Below are positions 8,801 to 18,096 of a DNA stretch of 64,000 nucleotides, piece by piece (within the stretch, counting starts at the first letter, position 1; each line of letters begins with the position of its first letter). The translations under genes were made by a program, and so were the position numbers. Below the pieces are notes generated by a model that made no database searches, was not told where the DNA came from, and saw only the letters and a program-made list of their open reading frames with translations. Source of the stretch: Idiomarina seosinensis (GTDB lineage: Bacteria; Pseudomonadota; Gammaproteobacteria; Enterobacterales; Alteromonadaceae); NCBI RefSeq assembly GCF_003987275.1, contig NZ_PIQF01000002.1, positions 1-64,000 on the forward strand, in the 5' to 3' direction.

Positions 8801-10162
8801 CAGTCGCCCTTGTTCATCCAGCCATTTTAGGGTGTCGTAAAAGCGGCGGATATTGCCGACGTAGGTAACCGGTTCGTTACCGCGGGCGAAACCAAAACGG
8901 GTTTGCCGATAAAATTGTTTTTGCCGTAGCAGCGGCAGGCGCTGTTTTACATCCAGCCAGCGATCCGGATTTCCGCCCTGCTTTTCGGTTAAAATACGCG
9001 CGTCTTCCAGATGCCCGAAGCCAATGTTATAGGCGGCCAGTGCAAACCAGGTACGATCCGGCTCGGGAATACGCGCTGGCACCCGCCGCAGCATGCGCTC
9101 GAGGTACCGGGCACCGCCGCGAATACTCTGCTCGGCATTTAAACGACTTTTAACGCCCATGGCTTTAGCGGTCGGTAGCGTCAGCATCATCATGCCGCGC
9201 ACACCTGTAGGCGAAACGGCCCTGGGATTCCACAAAGATTCTTGATAAGAGATGGCCGCCAGCAGTCGCCAGTCGAGAGTTCCAGCGTGCTCTTTGAACA
9301 TCGCTTCATACTCCGGTAGCTTATTGTTGACGGCTTCGATAAATAAGCTGGTCGTCACATAGTTAAATTGTTTTACGTGACCAAAGTGACGCTCTTTAAT
9401 GTACGCGAGGCGGCCACTGCTGCGTATTTCGCCAAAGTACTGCACCACCGCGCTAAATAACGAATCGTCGGTGCCCTGCGGCAGCGCCCAGGCTACCGGT
9501 TGATCGTGTTTGACCGTAAAAGCCACACTCAAACCGGGGTTACCGCGGCGCTGAACCTCTAACTGGTTACTATCGGCAATGGTGTAATCTATTTCATTGC
9601 GAGCCACCATCCGTAATAGTTCGACCGCGTCGTAATCCCGAGTTGCCCGCCATTTCAGCGTTGGAATACTCTCGCCCAGACTTTTTAGATACTCATGATG
9701 AGAACTGCCCTCTACGACAACAATTTCGCCGTCGGTAACCTGTTGCAAGTCGCGGGGGCGTTGTCGTGAGCCTTGTTTAAACACCAGCTTTTGGCTAATG
9801 ATGTCGTAGGGTGGTCCAAAACGGTAGAGAGTGCTGCGTGACCGGGTGCGGTCCAGGCCCGCTGCAATGACATCGACTTCGCCACGGCGCAGCATAGTAA
9901 ACAGATCGTTGACGTCAAACCGAGGTACCATTTGTAACTCGACGCCCAGACGGCCGGCAAAGCGTTTGGCCAAATCGTACTCAAAGCCTTGCTCCCGATC
10001 ATGATCGAAATAATAACTGGTGGGATTCATCAAAGTACCAACGCGCAGCACTTCGCGTTCTTTGATAATGCTTAGATGATCAGGCCGCGGCTGCGGGCTA
10101 CAGCCCGCAAGCATTGCGGCAACAACCAATAATAGTAGGTAGCGCACGAGCAAATTTGGCAT
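8798..10162 (-). CDS. mltF: Membrane-bound lytic murein transglycosylase F
   Basis: A 454-residue lipoprotein with a lipobox at LAGC (Cys21). Residues 35-265 are a periplasmic solute-binding type domain (SBP_bac_3; VLRVGTLMNPTSYYF start). Residues 290-454 are a lysozyme-like SLT domain with the catalytic Glu in AISYQESLWNP and the following VRGMMMLT motif. It cleaves peptidoglycan glycan strands to 1,6-anhydromuramyl products at the outer membrane. mltF next to purL and near tadA matches enterobacterial order. The 60-base gap to the upstream eight-gene cluster holds only a half palindrome, so read-through from the cluster is possible. AGAG serves as a weak ribosome site. Confidence 0.95.
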   Translation of the reverse strand: MPNLLVRYLLLLVVAAMLAGCSPQPRPDHLSIIKEREVLRVGTLMNPTSYYFDHDREQGFEYDLAKRFAGRLGVELQMVPRFDVNDLFTMLRRGEVDVIAAGLDRTRSRSTLYRFGPPYDIISQKLVFKQGSRQRPRDLQQVTDGEIVVVEGSSHHEYLKSLGESIPTLKWRATRDYDAVELLRMVARNEIDYTIADSNQLEVQRRGNPGLSVAFTVKHDQPVAWALPQGTDDSLFSAVVQYFGEIRSSGRLAYIKERHFGHVKQFNYVTTSLFIEAVNNKLPEYEAMFKEHAGTLDWRLLAAISYQESLWNPRAVSPTGVRGMMMLTLPTAKAMGVKSRLNAEQSIRGGARYLERMLRRVPARIPEPDRTWFALAAYNIGFGHLEDARILTEKQGGNPDRWLDVKQRLPLLRQKQFYRQTRFGFARGNEPVTYVGNIRRFYDTLKWLDEQGRL

Positions 10163-10214
10163 TCAGCTCTCTTTATTATTTCGACCCGCTTATTCTACGT
10201 TGGCTGGTAGCACA

Positions 10215-10225
10215 GACGCAAGCTA
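10215..10225 (-). repeat. Degenerate half-palindrome at the end of the eight-gene cluster
   Basis: GACGCAAG (10215-10222) followed by CTA, the TAG stop of the LPP20 lipoprotein gene. The other arm is degenerate, leaving a half element of the TAG-linked family. Confidence 0.55.
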
Positions 10226-10825
10226 CTGTAATTCGGCTTCCAATTCTTTCATTGCTTTTTGGGCACGGAACTCCTCGTACATGGCCGCTTTGGACTGTGG
10301 GTCGATAGTGCGTTTTGATGCATCGACCAATGCCTCGAAAGTATCACGAGTTTGGTCTAAGACGACCATTGAACAAAAGTATTTTTTGCCATCAATACGA
10401 GCTAACGACATTTTCTCAGCAGTTGAACCAACCAATGTTTCGCTGGCTACTTGTTTAGAAACCTGTTCGAAACTTGCACCGACCGAACTGCCACCTTCAG
10501 CTTGAAGCTTGCGATTATACATCTTATCCAGAACGCTAGCTTTAACCTGTATTTGTTGAGCCAAATCGGCTCGTGCCGCAGCTATTGACTGAGGTTTATC
10601 AACCGCCATATTCCCCGACCAGTCCACACAGGAGGATGCTGCCAGGCCTTTGTTTGATTGGGGCGAAAAGACCCAAGCGGGGGTTGAGTCCTTTAAGTTA
10701 CCCGTTATTTGTTGCACTGATTGATTAGTTTCTGCCTGTTGCTGTTGCTGTGATGTTATCTCAGGCTGTGATGAACAAGCCGTTAAACCGGCACACACGC
10801 AAGCCGTTATTATTGCTTTTTTCAT
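10223..10825 (-). CDS. LPP20-like lipoprotein, last gene of eight-gene envelope cluster
   Basis: 200 residues. The N-terminus is a lipoprotein signal with lipobox LTAC (Cys17). A Gln-rich linker (residues 25-45) leads to an LPP20-like core: TPAWVFSP, then ASSCVDWSGN, then SIAAARADLAQQIQVKASVLDKM. This is the pattern of the LPP20 family, to which the Vibrio flagellar lipoprotein FlgP also belongs. The C-terminus is a charged helix. Start and the preceding gene's stop overlap as TAATG, so translation is probably coupled. Exact function is unknown; an outer-membrane-associated structural or assembly role is the likely guess. Confidence 0.72.
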   Translation of the reverse strand: MKKAIITACVCAGLTACSSQPEITSQQQQQAETNQSVQQITGNLKDSTPAWVFSPQSNKGLAASSCVDWSGNMAVDKPQSIAAARADLAQQIQVKASVLDKMYNRKLQAEGGSSVGASFEQVSKQVASETLVGSTAEKMSLARIDGKKYFCSMVVLDQTRDTFEALVDASKRTIDPQSKAAMYEEFRAQKAMKELEAELQ

Positions 10826-11955
10826 TAGGATGCATCCAATAGTTGTTGATAATATTTTTTTCGCTTAAGTACTTTCGTTAAATAATTTTTTGTTTCCTGA
10901 GCTGGCAAATAGGTCATTAAATGTTGCTTTAGCTGGTCACTTGTCATTTGGTTAGCTTGAAGACTAGCCTCGGTCAGCGAAGTACCAACGCCAAAAGTAT
11001 TTGCAACATTACCCGGCCCAGTATTATAAGCTGCGATAGCCATTAGTTCGCGCTTAGTATCATCGCTAATATTTTTAAAGTAACGACGGGTCAACAGGTA
11101 AAAATAGACACTTCCAGCCTCTAGATTGTTATCTTGATCAAATAAATAGGCAGGCGCAAATAATCGCTGTTCACCGTAGAGAAACTGACTAACATCTTTG
11201 CCCGCCGAGGTTGGTACAATTTGCATTAAACCAAACGCCGGTATATGTGAGCGCGCTAGCGGGTTAAAGCTCGATTCAGTATGTATTATGGCCAGCATTA
11301 ACGGGACCGATAAGCCATGCTTTTGAGCGTAGGTTTGCGCTGAAGGGAGGACTCGCTGAACTCTTTCTTGATAACTACTGTCCGGTAGTTTAACGGTAAT
11401 TTTAGTGGTCCGCTTAGTATTTTTCTCGGTCACTAAGTGTTCCACTATTTCCTTCTTTGTCAGCTGACCGACGCCGTCAATTAAGCGGGTGTTATTGTCA
11501 CGTCCGACGTTAATAGCTATTGGCTTAGGTAATCTTTTTACCACCGGATCGTTGGCTATCGCTTGCCCCACCGTGGTATTTCGCAGCTGGTCAATTCGTC
11601 GATTCAGTCGTTGCAACAACTGTTGTTGGTTAACTTGCCCCTGCACTTCTACCGTAACTGTATTGTCTTGGTAATCGATTACCGTTTTCTGATGAGCATC
11701 GTCCGAATAACTCACCCAGCGCTTCTTACTAGCCAACTCTGGTTGTTCCCAGGTTTTTGAAAGCTGTTTTGCGTAAGCTTGTTCAGCAGCACGCCATTGT
11801 TTAACAAATTCTTCAAACTCTGTTTGCCGCTGTGCTTCAAAATTCTCAAACTCCGCTTGCTGTTTAGCAGTAAACTGTTCAAATTCCGTTTGTTGCGCGG
11901 AACCAACGGAGCTAACCGCTAAAATAGTTGCCGAGATCAAAGGCTTTATTAGCAT
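10825..11955 (-). CDS. MltC-like periplasmic lytic transglycosylase
   Basis: 376 residues. A signal peptide ends near SSVGSA, without the lipobox usual in MltC. Residues 22-55 are a Phe/Glu/Gln heptad-like repeat (TEFEQF, AEFENF, TEFEEF), probably a short coiled coil. Residues 75-205 look like the MltC N-terminal domain (DUF3393-like; VIDYQDNTVTVEVQG). The rest is an SLT domain with catalytic Glu in AIIHTESSFNP, then FGLMQIVP and AAYNTGPGNV. It should cut glycan strands, perhaps opening the wall for the cluster's own structure. The start overlaps the upstream gene by 44 bases. Confidence 0.8.
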   Translation of the reverse strand: MLIKPLISATILAVSSVGSAQQTEFEQFTAKQQAEFENFEAQRQTEFEEFVKQWRAAEQAYAKQLSKTWEQPELASKKRWVSYSDDAHQKTVIDYQDNTVTVEVQGQVNQQQLLQRLNRRIDQLRNTTVGQAIANDPVVKRLPKPIAINVGRDNNTRLIDGVGQLTKKEIVEHLVTEKNTKRTTKITVKLPDSSYQERVQRVLPSAQTYAQKHGLSVPLMLAIIHTESSFNPLARSHIPAFGLMQIVPTSAGKDVSQFLYGEQRLFAPAYLFDQDNNLEAGSVYFYLLTRRYFKNISDDTKRELMAIAAYNTGPGNVANTFGVGTSLTEASLQANQMTSDQLKQHLMTYLPAQETKNYLTKVLKRKKYYQQLLDAS

Positions 11956-12640
11956 CTTGCTTTTCCTTTTCTTGCTCTGCCTGTAATTGCAAACGACGGC
12001 ACTCGAGCGTTGAGCAATGTTTCAAAATCGTTAATGTAGTTTGCCAGCGTTGCGCGTCAAAATAGATTTTTGCCGCTGCCAATTGGGCTACATTTAACGT
12101 CAAATGCTCTGGTTTTAGGTTGTTATCTAGGTAAGTCAACTGACGTTCGGAAGGTGCTAAAAACGCTATTAATGACACTGCGTCAGCGCTACTACCTTGA
12201 TGTGATAAGCTCAATCTTAATAAGCTTTTTAACTGAACCTGGTCTAAATCAGACGCCATCGTCCAGGCAGCCCGAACCGCTAGATTGGCTAGATTAGCAG
12301 GCTCATCCGTTAAAGTGACTTTACCACGGCAATATTGCCAATCGTCATCACGCCACATTTGCTCGCCGTTAATCTCTCCTTGAAAATAACTTACTGAATC
12401 AGCAATTGGGAAGCCCACTTGATCGGCCAGTTGTTGTCTTAGTTTCCCGCGTTGCGGCGAACTAAGCTGCAAGCGACAGGCCTTTTTTTGTAGCGATTGT
12501 GGTAACTCTTGGCGGGCTCTAACGGCTGCCGTCTCTTCGTCTTGCCAACGTACCTCAAAACGTTCAAGTAATGACATTTCATCAGCCATTATGCCCTGGC
12601 TGAAAACAGCCAGGGCAACGATTAAGAGCAGCTTTTTCAT
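11912..12640 (-). CDS. Exported protein of unknown function
   Basis: 242 residues with a Sec signal peptide (MKKLLLIVALAVFSQGIMA). No family is recognised. It contains four Cys after the signal (KKACRL, QYCRGK, HCSTLECRR), which fits disulfide bonding in the periplasm, and a helical C-terminal part resembling TPR-type helices (VAQLAAAKIYFDAQRWQTT). The Glu/Lys/Gln-rich end overlaps the next gene by 44 bases. Its ATG overlaps the upstream stop as ATGA. Strict coupling on both sides says it works with its neighbours. Confidence 0.7.
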   Translation of the reverse strand: MKKLLLIVALAVFSQGIMADEMSLLERFEVRWQDEETAAVRARQELPQSLQKKACRLQLSSPQRGKLRQQLADQVGFPIADSVSYFQGEINGEQMWRDDDWQYCRGKVTLTDEPANLANLAVRAAWTMASDLDQVQLKSLLRLSLSHQGSSADAVSLIAFLAPSERQLTYLDNNLKPEHLTLNVAQLAAAKIYFDAQRWQTTLTILKHCSTLECRRLQLQAEQEKEKQDANKAFDLGNYFSG

Positions 12641-13923
12641 AAGTTATCGTCGTCTGATACCTTACCAGAGGCCCCTTGTGGGTTCTCTGCCTGGTCATTC
12701 TGACCACCGTACACGTTAATCGACCGGCCTGAACTGTCTTTCTGTGAGCTACCCCGGCCCTCCATTTCACGTTTAGCTTGGTTAGCCGTGGCTTCGAGGC
12801 TTGGTGAGTAAACCGCAACGGTGTAGTGCCAGTTGCCATCATCACTTAAAAAGTTATTACTGTTTACCCCTGCAGGCAGTTGCCCGCGCGTTACAGACTG
12901 ATATTCATCAGTGGCTTTTACCTGATTTAAAAATTGTACCCGATCGTTATCCAGCTTCTTCACTTGCTCTGGATCCTCGAGATTCGGATCGGTATATTCA
13001 AATTGCTGCGTGCTTTCAAATTGGTCTTCACTAAAGCTACCCTGCCAATATACTTCTTCACCTTGTAAAGTTCCAAGAAGTGCAGCGCGTGCTCGAGTTT
13101 CAGACTGACGTTTGGCCACATCTTTTAGTCTCTTACTCATCCGCGGGTTGTCATTTTTACGCACGATAGATGAGCCATAACCCATTACGTAGACTTCGTC
13201 GGTTTCTGGATGCGTTAAGACTTTTGCGCCCATTGGTGGTAACACACCAGTTTTTACATCTTGCAGTACCTGTCTAAAAATATCATTAGGATCGGTTGTT
13301 ACTGCCACCGCGCCGGTGTTCTGGCGAATCTGCGAACGTGTTTTCGGTGTTGAAATAAAACTGATACGAACCATGTTTTCGTCAACTTGATCGTACACAT
13401 CATAGGTAACATAACCCGCGATTGAACCGTTAACAGACTCGACACAACGCTCACGCATCTGTGAACTTTCATTGCCAACACTATCGGTTCCGGTATCAAT
13501 ATAATCCATAGTGACTTTAGCCAAATTATCACACATGACATCGGAGCCTTTCATGTTGCTTACCAATTGACGCTTTGCAATTAACGCCGCTTGGTTGTAA
13601 GCGGCACGTTTGGATAGCAGTGTGGCATTTAGATTGTCGTAAGTTTGATAAAAAGCACTTCCGATTGACAGAATTCCGGTTCCACTACCGACTTGTATTA
13701 GGCGAATACCGTCTTCGTTATTGTCTACTAGTTGCTGATGAGCTACTGCAACCGCTTGGTTCTCATTGCTTCCGACCACGACATTACCGTCTGTAACTGT
13801 GTCACCGCTGTCAACTGACTGTCCCGGGCGCGCTGGTGCCATATCAGTTAAATCAAAATCTTGTGCCTGTACTTGAGTACTTAAGCCAAGGAGTACTGCC
13901 ATTCCTATCATCGTGCGTTTCAT
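12637..13923 (-). CDS. Exported protein of unknown function
   Basis: 428 residues with signal peptide ending at VQA (residue 20). The mature N-terminus is low complexity; the core (residues 85-330) is mixed alpha/beta with a segment RAAYNQAALIAKRQLVSNMKG that resembles the helix of LPP20/FlgT-type domains. Two Cys (DVMCDN, RERCVES) could form a disulfide. The C-terminal 45 residues (SSQKDSSGRSINVYGGQND onward) look disordered and polar. I cannot name a family. It lies 26 bases downstream of the previous cluster gene and overlaps the next as ATGA. Confidence 0.7.
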   Translation of the reverse strand: MKRTMIGMAVLLGLSTQVQAQDFDLTDMAPARPGQSVDSGDTVTDGNVVVGSNENQAVAVAHQQLVDNNEDGIRLIQVGSGTGILSIGSAFYQTYDNLNATLLSKRAAYNQAALIAKRQLVSNMKGSDVMCDNLAKVTMDYIDTGTDSVGNESSQMRERCVESVNGSIAGYVTYDVYDQVDENMVRISFISTPKTRSQIRQNTGAVAVTTDPNDIFRQVLQDVKTGVLPPMGAKVLTHPETDEVYVMGYGSSIVRKNDNPRMSKRLKDVAKRQSETRARAALLGTLQGEEVYWQGSFSEDQFESTQQFEYTDPNLEDPEQVKKLDNDRVQFLNQVKATDEYQSVTRGQLPAGVNSNNFLSDDGNWHYTVAVYSPSLEATANQAKREMEGRGSSQKDSSGRSINVYGGQNDQAENPQGASGKVSDDDNL

Positions 13924-13949
13924 AGTAATTCCCTTATTTATTAGAACGC

Positions 13950-15326
13950 TTAGTTAAAGCGGATCGAAAATTCGTTAGCCACTGTCGCTTTGGGTAAATC
14001 GACGGCAATAATCGGTTTCAGAGATTGCCTTAGAGCAGCGACCAAATCGCCTGTTTTACCGCTGAAGCGCAATTGTGCCTTGTAAAATTGACCATCGTGG
14101 GCGACGCTGACATCTTTTGCCCCTCCTAGCGTTGATAAAACGCTGGAGAGCCTATCGGGTTGTGCTAGGTAATCGCTGTTGATCCAGATATCATGCAATA
14201 AGCCACCTTCCTGGACCACTCGTACGAACGCATCGCCGAGTTGCTTACGTAAGCCTTTGCTTTGTTCCTCGAGCGACAAGTGAACGTCAATCAGGTCATA
14301 CAACACAGTGTCTGAACTTGGCAGCGCAATCAGGCTCGAGTCATTACGCCAGCTGCCATACTGATTACCCGCGCGATCATTGACCGTCACTCTCAAATCC
14401 AGTCGTGAGGTTCCATTTCGTTCAATCATCCGGGGTTCAGCGACCAGTAATAAATTGGCCTTGTCGCTTAACTCAACACCTTGCTTGGATAACCACTGTT
14501 TAAGCTCATTGTCTAATGGTGATGGCGCAGTTACTGATACTCGTGGGGAACCAATTTGCTGCATTATATTCGCCGTAGCGAGCGCAATTTTTTGTTTTTC
14601 TACATCCGCTCTAATAGTGACCTCGACACCGTTATTGGGCAGGGCTTTAGAGTCCACCAGTCGCCATTGTTTCACCATTCCCGACGATTTGGTTTGCAGT
14701 TGCTGCGCGACAAAATCACTCATCGCCATGCTGTTCTGGGTTTCTGACGTGTAGGCTGCGCTATTGGAATACTGAGTCCGTTGTTCCGTTAACCAGACGC
14801 CGACAACTTGTGAAATAGCCCGCCGCAAGGCATCTAACTCTGCGTTCTCACGCGCACTGATGCCCTGTTTATTGTCTCGCCAACCTTCGCCAACAACGGT
14901 TACCGATACGGTTGTTTCAGCATTATCCCAAGCTGTTGCTGAGCTATTTTTTGATACCGGTTGTTTGACTAAGGTCACTGTCACGCACGTATCGCTTCCC
15001 ATTAATTCTGGCGTCGAGACCTGCGTGCGCAACCCCCGCAGATCTATACCTTCTTGTTGTAGCGTGGTTAATTGCTGCAGCCACTCCATCGTCGCCGATG
15101 ACAACTCTTCTCGTGTCGTTGCAACACTTAGCACCTTACTGGAACTGACAACACGAGAAATTTCTGCCAATGCGCTTGCTTTGGCTTGTTCGATAGCCGG
15201 GGCGCCGCGCCCATATGCGCAGCGGTTAACGGAGATATCCCCGTTACCGCTTAAACTAAAATCTTGCGCGACTGTTGCCCAGGTTGGTAATAACAACGCC
15301 AGCCCAACCGCCGATGCTTTTATCAT
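13950..15326 (-). CDS. Exported protein with FlgT/LPP20-like repeated domain
   Basis: 458 residues, signal peptide ending near TVAQ. The mature protein has a first domain with SLSGNGDISVNRCAYG and ASALAEISRVV and a second with TVVGEGWRDNKQG and AELDALRRAISQVVG. Both show the pattern of a beta strand, then an Ala-rich helix that marks LPP20 and FlgT N-terminal domains. The C-terminal half has further alternating helix and strand (LRLDLRVTVNDRAGNQ). FlgT is part of the Vibrio flagellar H ring, but no flagellar gene is present here, so I call only the fold. ATGA overlap with the upstream gene. Confidence 0.65.
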   Translation of the reverse strand: MIKASAVGLALLLPTWATVAQDFSLSGNGDISVNRCAYGRGAPAIEQAKASALAEISRVVSSSKVLSVATTREELSSATMEWLQQLTTLQQEGIDLRGLRTQVSTPELMGSDTCVTVTLVKQPVSKNSSATAWDNAETTVSVTVVGEGWRDNKQGISARENAELDALRRAISQVVGVWLTEQRTQYSNSAAYTSETQNSMAMSDFVAQQLQTKSSGMVKQWRLVDSKALPNNGVEVTIRADVEKQKIALATANIMQQIGSPRVSVTAPSPLDNELKQWLSKQGVELSDKANLLLVAEPRMIERNGTSRLDLRVTVNDRAGNQYGSWRNDSSLIALPSSDTVLYDLIDVHLSLEEQSKGLRKQLGDAFVRVVQEGGLLHDIWINSDYLAQPDRLSSVLSTLGGAKDVSVAHDGQFYKAQLRFSGKTGDLVAALRQSLKPIIAVDLPKATVANEFSIRFN

Positions 15327-16453
15327 GTACGGTTCTCCAGGAAGTTTGCTGGCGTGCCCACCGATACGGCGAAAATTTTTCCTTGGCTTGATGGACGGTA
15401 AATTCCTGCCGCAGCCTGGGCCTCAATAGATTCGGCACGTTGTGTATTTTTCCATAAGGTGATTTCGCCGGTCGCGCTATTGCGCGAAGGGTTTACATTA
15501 GCAACCCCAATAGGCTCAACAAAGCCCGCACTGTATTCAAAAATGATCATCGTTTCATTAGCCAGCACTCCGGCATTTTGACCGCGATCTAAACTCACTT
15601 GGTTACCTTTTATACCCAGCACCTGAGCCGTTGCTGGCATTTCCGATAACATCCGCGTGAGCAGAATATCGATACCGCGCGAGGCCATATCGTTGATAAC
15701 CGCATTAACGTGAGCGCTGTCAAAATACCGGTAACCACTTACGTAACGGTTATTCGCCATAACGTATTTGAGTTCATTGCGCTCACGGACATCCTCTGAC
15801 TTAACCCGAATTTTTCCTAAGTTGGGGTAAGGCATAAGCTCTCTGGTATAAGGGTCAATTATGGCCGACGTAATTTCCAAGGTGTAATCCATCCAACCAG
15901 TAATGCTGCCTTCATTCTTTACCGTTCTCAGAGTATCGAGTTTGACAATATAATCGGGCTGCAATGTTCGACGCTCTGCTGCGCGGCGGGCAACATTTTT
16001 GGCTCCTTGTTGTTCAAGCTGGATCTGCTGCTCCTGCGAGACTGTCTCGTCATCACGAGTAACGATACGAAAACGGTTGATACCGGCAAATTGATTTTCG
16101 AGCATCATCAATAACTGATGGTCGTCGTATTCACGCAGGGCATCCACCCCTTGCCCTTGTCCCCCAACGTCAGTGCCTCCAAAGTACATTCTGACGATAG
16201 GTTTTTTTAATGGGCAATTGTCATTTTCGTCAGCGCGATCAAAGTTACAGTTAGACAAACCTTGCGTGTCAAAAAACGCAGGAACTTTTATATCGTCCTG
16301 CTCAAAACTATAGGCACTCTTCGCGATTATCGCATTAGACGCCCGGTTACTGACTTTTCCTGCTTCTGTTTGCTGCGCCGGTCCAGTGCTTTGACAGGCA
16401 CTAAGAACACAGAGGGCGACAGCTGATAGGGTGACTTTGAAAGAGGTTTTCAT
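15323..16453 (-). CDS. CsgG/FlgT-like lipoprotein
   Basis: 376 residues with lipobox LSAC (Cys20). The middle part reads like the CsgG superfamily fold: MLENQFAGINRFRIVTRDD, then LQPDYIVKLDTLRTV, then GWMDYTLEITSAIIDPYTRE and SAHVNAVINDMASRGI. The C-terminal segment NQVSLDRGQNAGVLANETM resembles the small beta domain at the end of FlgT-like proteins. CsgG proper forms an outer-membrane curli secretion pore; many relatives do not, so pore formation is only a possibility. It is the third gene in the run and may be the outer-membrane anchor of the cluster. Confidence 0.66.
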   Translation of the reverse strand: MKTSFKVTLSAVALCVLSACQSTGPAQQTEAGKVSNRASNAIIAKSAYSFEQDDIKVPAFFDTQGLSNCNFDRADENDNCPLKKPIVRMYFGGTDVGGQGQGVDALREYDDHQLLMMLENQFAGINRFRIVTRDDETVSQEQQIQLEQQGAKNVARRAAERRTLQPDYIVKLDTLRTVKNEGSITGWMDYTLEITSAIIDPYTRELMPYPNLGKIRVKSEDVRERNELKYVMANNRYVSGYRYFDSAHVNAVINDMASRGIDILLTRMLSEMPATAQVLGIKGNQVSLDRGQNAGVLANETMIIFEYSAGFVEPIGVANVNPSRNSATGEITLWKNTQRAESIEAQAAAGIYRPSSQGKIFAVSVGTPANFLENRT

Positions 16454-16471
16454 CGAATTTATTCCTACGTT

Positions 16472-17398
16472 TTAATTTGATTGAAACAACCAATCACTGA
16501 AAGGGCGATTAAGTTTTACGATTAATTGCTGTTCCGCATTCTGAGCCGCCTGTTGGCTTGTCCTACCCTTACCAATGACTTCTAATGTCATCCCGTGATA
16601 CTCGCGAAATGGCGATTTTGGTGAGGTTAAAGATACGGATAATTGACGGCGTTGCTGGAAGCTATTACCGGTATTTCGGTGTTGAGTCTGTTGCTCTAAT
16701 TGCAGCCATAAATCAGCCTGTGCTGCATTTGGAAGTTGTTGAGCAATACTATTGGCAAGCGGTTGTAACTCGCGACTGGCGATCACTCGCACACCCAGGT
16801 TTTGTTCTGCTGCTAAAAGGTTCTCAAGCTGACTGTTTATGCTACTAAACGCGCTGACATCGGTATCAAGTTGCTGTAATGCGAGTTTATAGGCTGCCGC
16901 TTGTTTCAAGGTTCCTTTATACCGCAATACCCATAACAACTGTTCTGGTGGTTGACTTGTCTCAGGAAACTGTAACTGGTTGGCCAATCGCAGTTGGTCG
17001 ATTAAGAAATTTCGCACCTGCTGCTTGGGTACTTTCACTAATACTGAAACTTTAGGGCTATTCTGATGCTGATACTGCCTAATAACCTCAGCATTTGAAA
17101 ATTGAAGCGGTAAAGATTGGCCGTTAACCTGTAAGACAAACTGACTGTTGCTTTCGCCGCTGGCTTTTTGCAATCGCTGAGTCGTCCTGGACTGTAGGTT
17201 TACCGCTACTTGTTGAGCAACCTCAGCAAGCGCTGATTGCCGTGCCCGAACTATTGACTCGCCGGTAGCAACGGCAAAATAGTCATCGGTAGTTGCGACC
17301 GGAGGCTGCGCTAACCATGATGGCGGTTGTGCCGACGCACCACCGCTACATAGCAAAGCGACCGTAAATAAGGCCGCAGCTAATCCTGCTGTACGCAT
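16472..17398 (-). CDS. Exported LPP20-like protein
   Basis: 308 residues with a Sec signal peptide (ending GGASA). The mature start PPSWLAQPP, then DYFAVATGESIVRARQSALAEVAQQVAVNL, is the classical LPP20 opening (W, then Gly-containing strand, then Ala-rich helix). It lacks the lipid-attachment Cys of LPP20 lipoproteins. The remainder (residues 150-300) is Gln-rich and resembles a second strand-helix domain with FREYHGMTLEVIGKG near the end. The start overlaps the upstream stop as TAATG. Confidence 0.68.
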   Translation of the reverse strand: MRTAGLAAALFTVALLCSGGASAQPPSWLAQPPVATTDDYFAVATGESIVRARQSALAEVAQQVAVNLQSRTTQRLQKASGESNSQFVLQVNGQSLPLQFSNAEVIRQYQHQNSPKVSVLVKVPKQQVRNFLIDQLRLANQLQFPETSQPPEQLLWVLRYKGTLKQAAAYKLALQQLDTDVSAFSSINSQLENLLAAEQNLGVRVIASRELQPLANSIAQQLPNAAQADLWLQLEQQTQHRNTGNSFQQRRQLSVSLTSPKSPFREYHGMTLEVIGKGRTSQQAAQNAEQQLIVKLNRPFSDWLFQSN

Positions 17399-18096
17399 TA
17401 GCTTTTTGCGTCAAGTTCTGCTTGTAAGCCGTCAATCGCTTCGATGGTTTCTTGCTCTAAAGTGATCAACTTATTCGCATCACGCGCTAACATAATCTGA
17501 TCTTTTGCGCGGACGATGGCTTTTACTAAATCATTATCTGCAGTTTTCTCGTCTTCTGAGCCAAACATACTTTTTAATGTATTAGCAGCAGTCATTTGAG
17601 CAATTTGAGGGCCGTATTCGGTGGTCAGGTAGCCCACTTGAACTAAGTGCTTACCTATTTCAATCGCTAGCTCAGCATTTTGATCAGCGACTTCATCAAT
17701 TGCCGCTTGATAGGCATTAATTTTTGGACCTATTTTTTCGTCTTCTTTTGTCGCTCCTGCATCAAATTCAGCGATAGCAAGCTTCAACTGTTCTGGTTTT
17801 TTGTCTTTATGCGCAAATAGGAAAGCCTGAACGTCAGCATGATTCTCGGCCTGAGTACGATATTGTTCCATTACACTGTATTGACGCTCCAATACTGATG
17901 CGCAGATATTCAAAACGTCGTCGACACCCGGTTGAATTTCAACTTTGTTAAAACCTAACTCTTCCATTTCGGTGGACAAAGACGCAATAGCCTGATTACG
18001 GTCCATTGTTGCCGCTTGTTGATCATTTCCTGTAGACATACAGCCGGAAGTCGCGAGGATTGCAGCAAATGTTGGTGCCAAGATCCATTTGTTCAT
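17398..18096 (-). CDS. Lipoprotein, first gene of the eight-gene envelope cluster
   Basis: 232 residues from the ATG at 18096 (MNKWILAP). A longer frame reaches 18132, but the lipoprotein signal with lipobox ATSGC (Cys19) begins at 18096. The mature protein is almost wholly helical and charged (MEELGFNKVEIQPG, LERQYSVMEQYRTQAEN, VQVGYLTTEYGPQIAQM) with one Cys besides the lipidated one (VLNICASV). No known family is recognised. An AT-rich 130-base region upstream (18097-18229) probably carries the cluster promoter, though I could not fix clear boxes. Confidence 0.7.
   Translation of the reverse strand: MNKWILAPTFAAILATSGCMSTGNDQQAATMDRNQAIASLSTEMEELGFNKVEIQPGVDDVLNICASVLERQYSVMEQYRTQAENHADVQAFLFAHKDKKPEQLKLAIAEFDAGATKEDEKIGPKINAYQAAIDEVADQNAELAIEIGKHLVQVGYLTTEYGPQIAQMTAANTLKSMFGSEDEKTADNDLVKAIVRAKDQIMLARDANKLITLEQETIEAIDGLQAELDAKS

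Noticed and set aside
10223-18096. The eight-gene cluster as a flagellar H-ring operon
   Set aside because: LPP20- and FlgT-like folds hint at it, but no flagellar structural gene lies nearby and the cluster has extra members with no flagellar counterpart.
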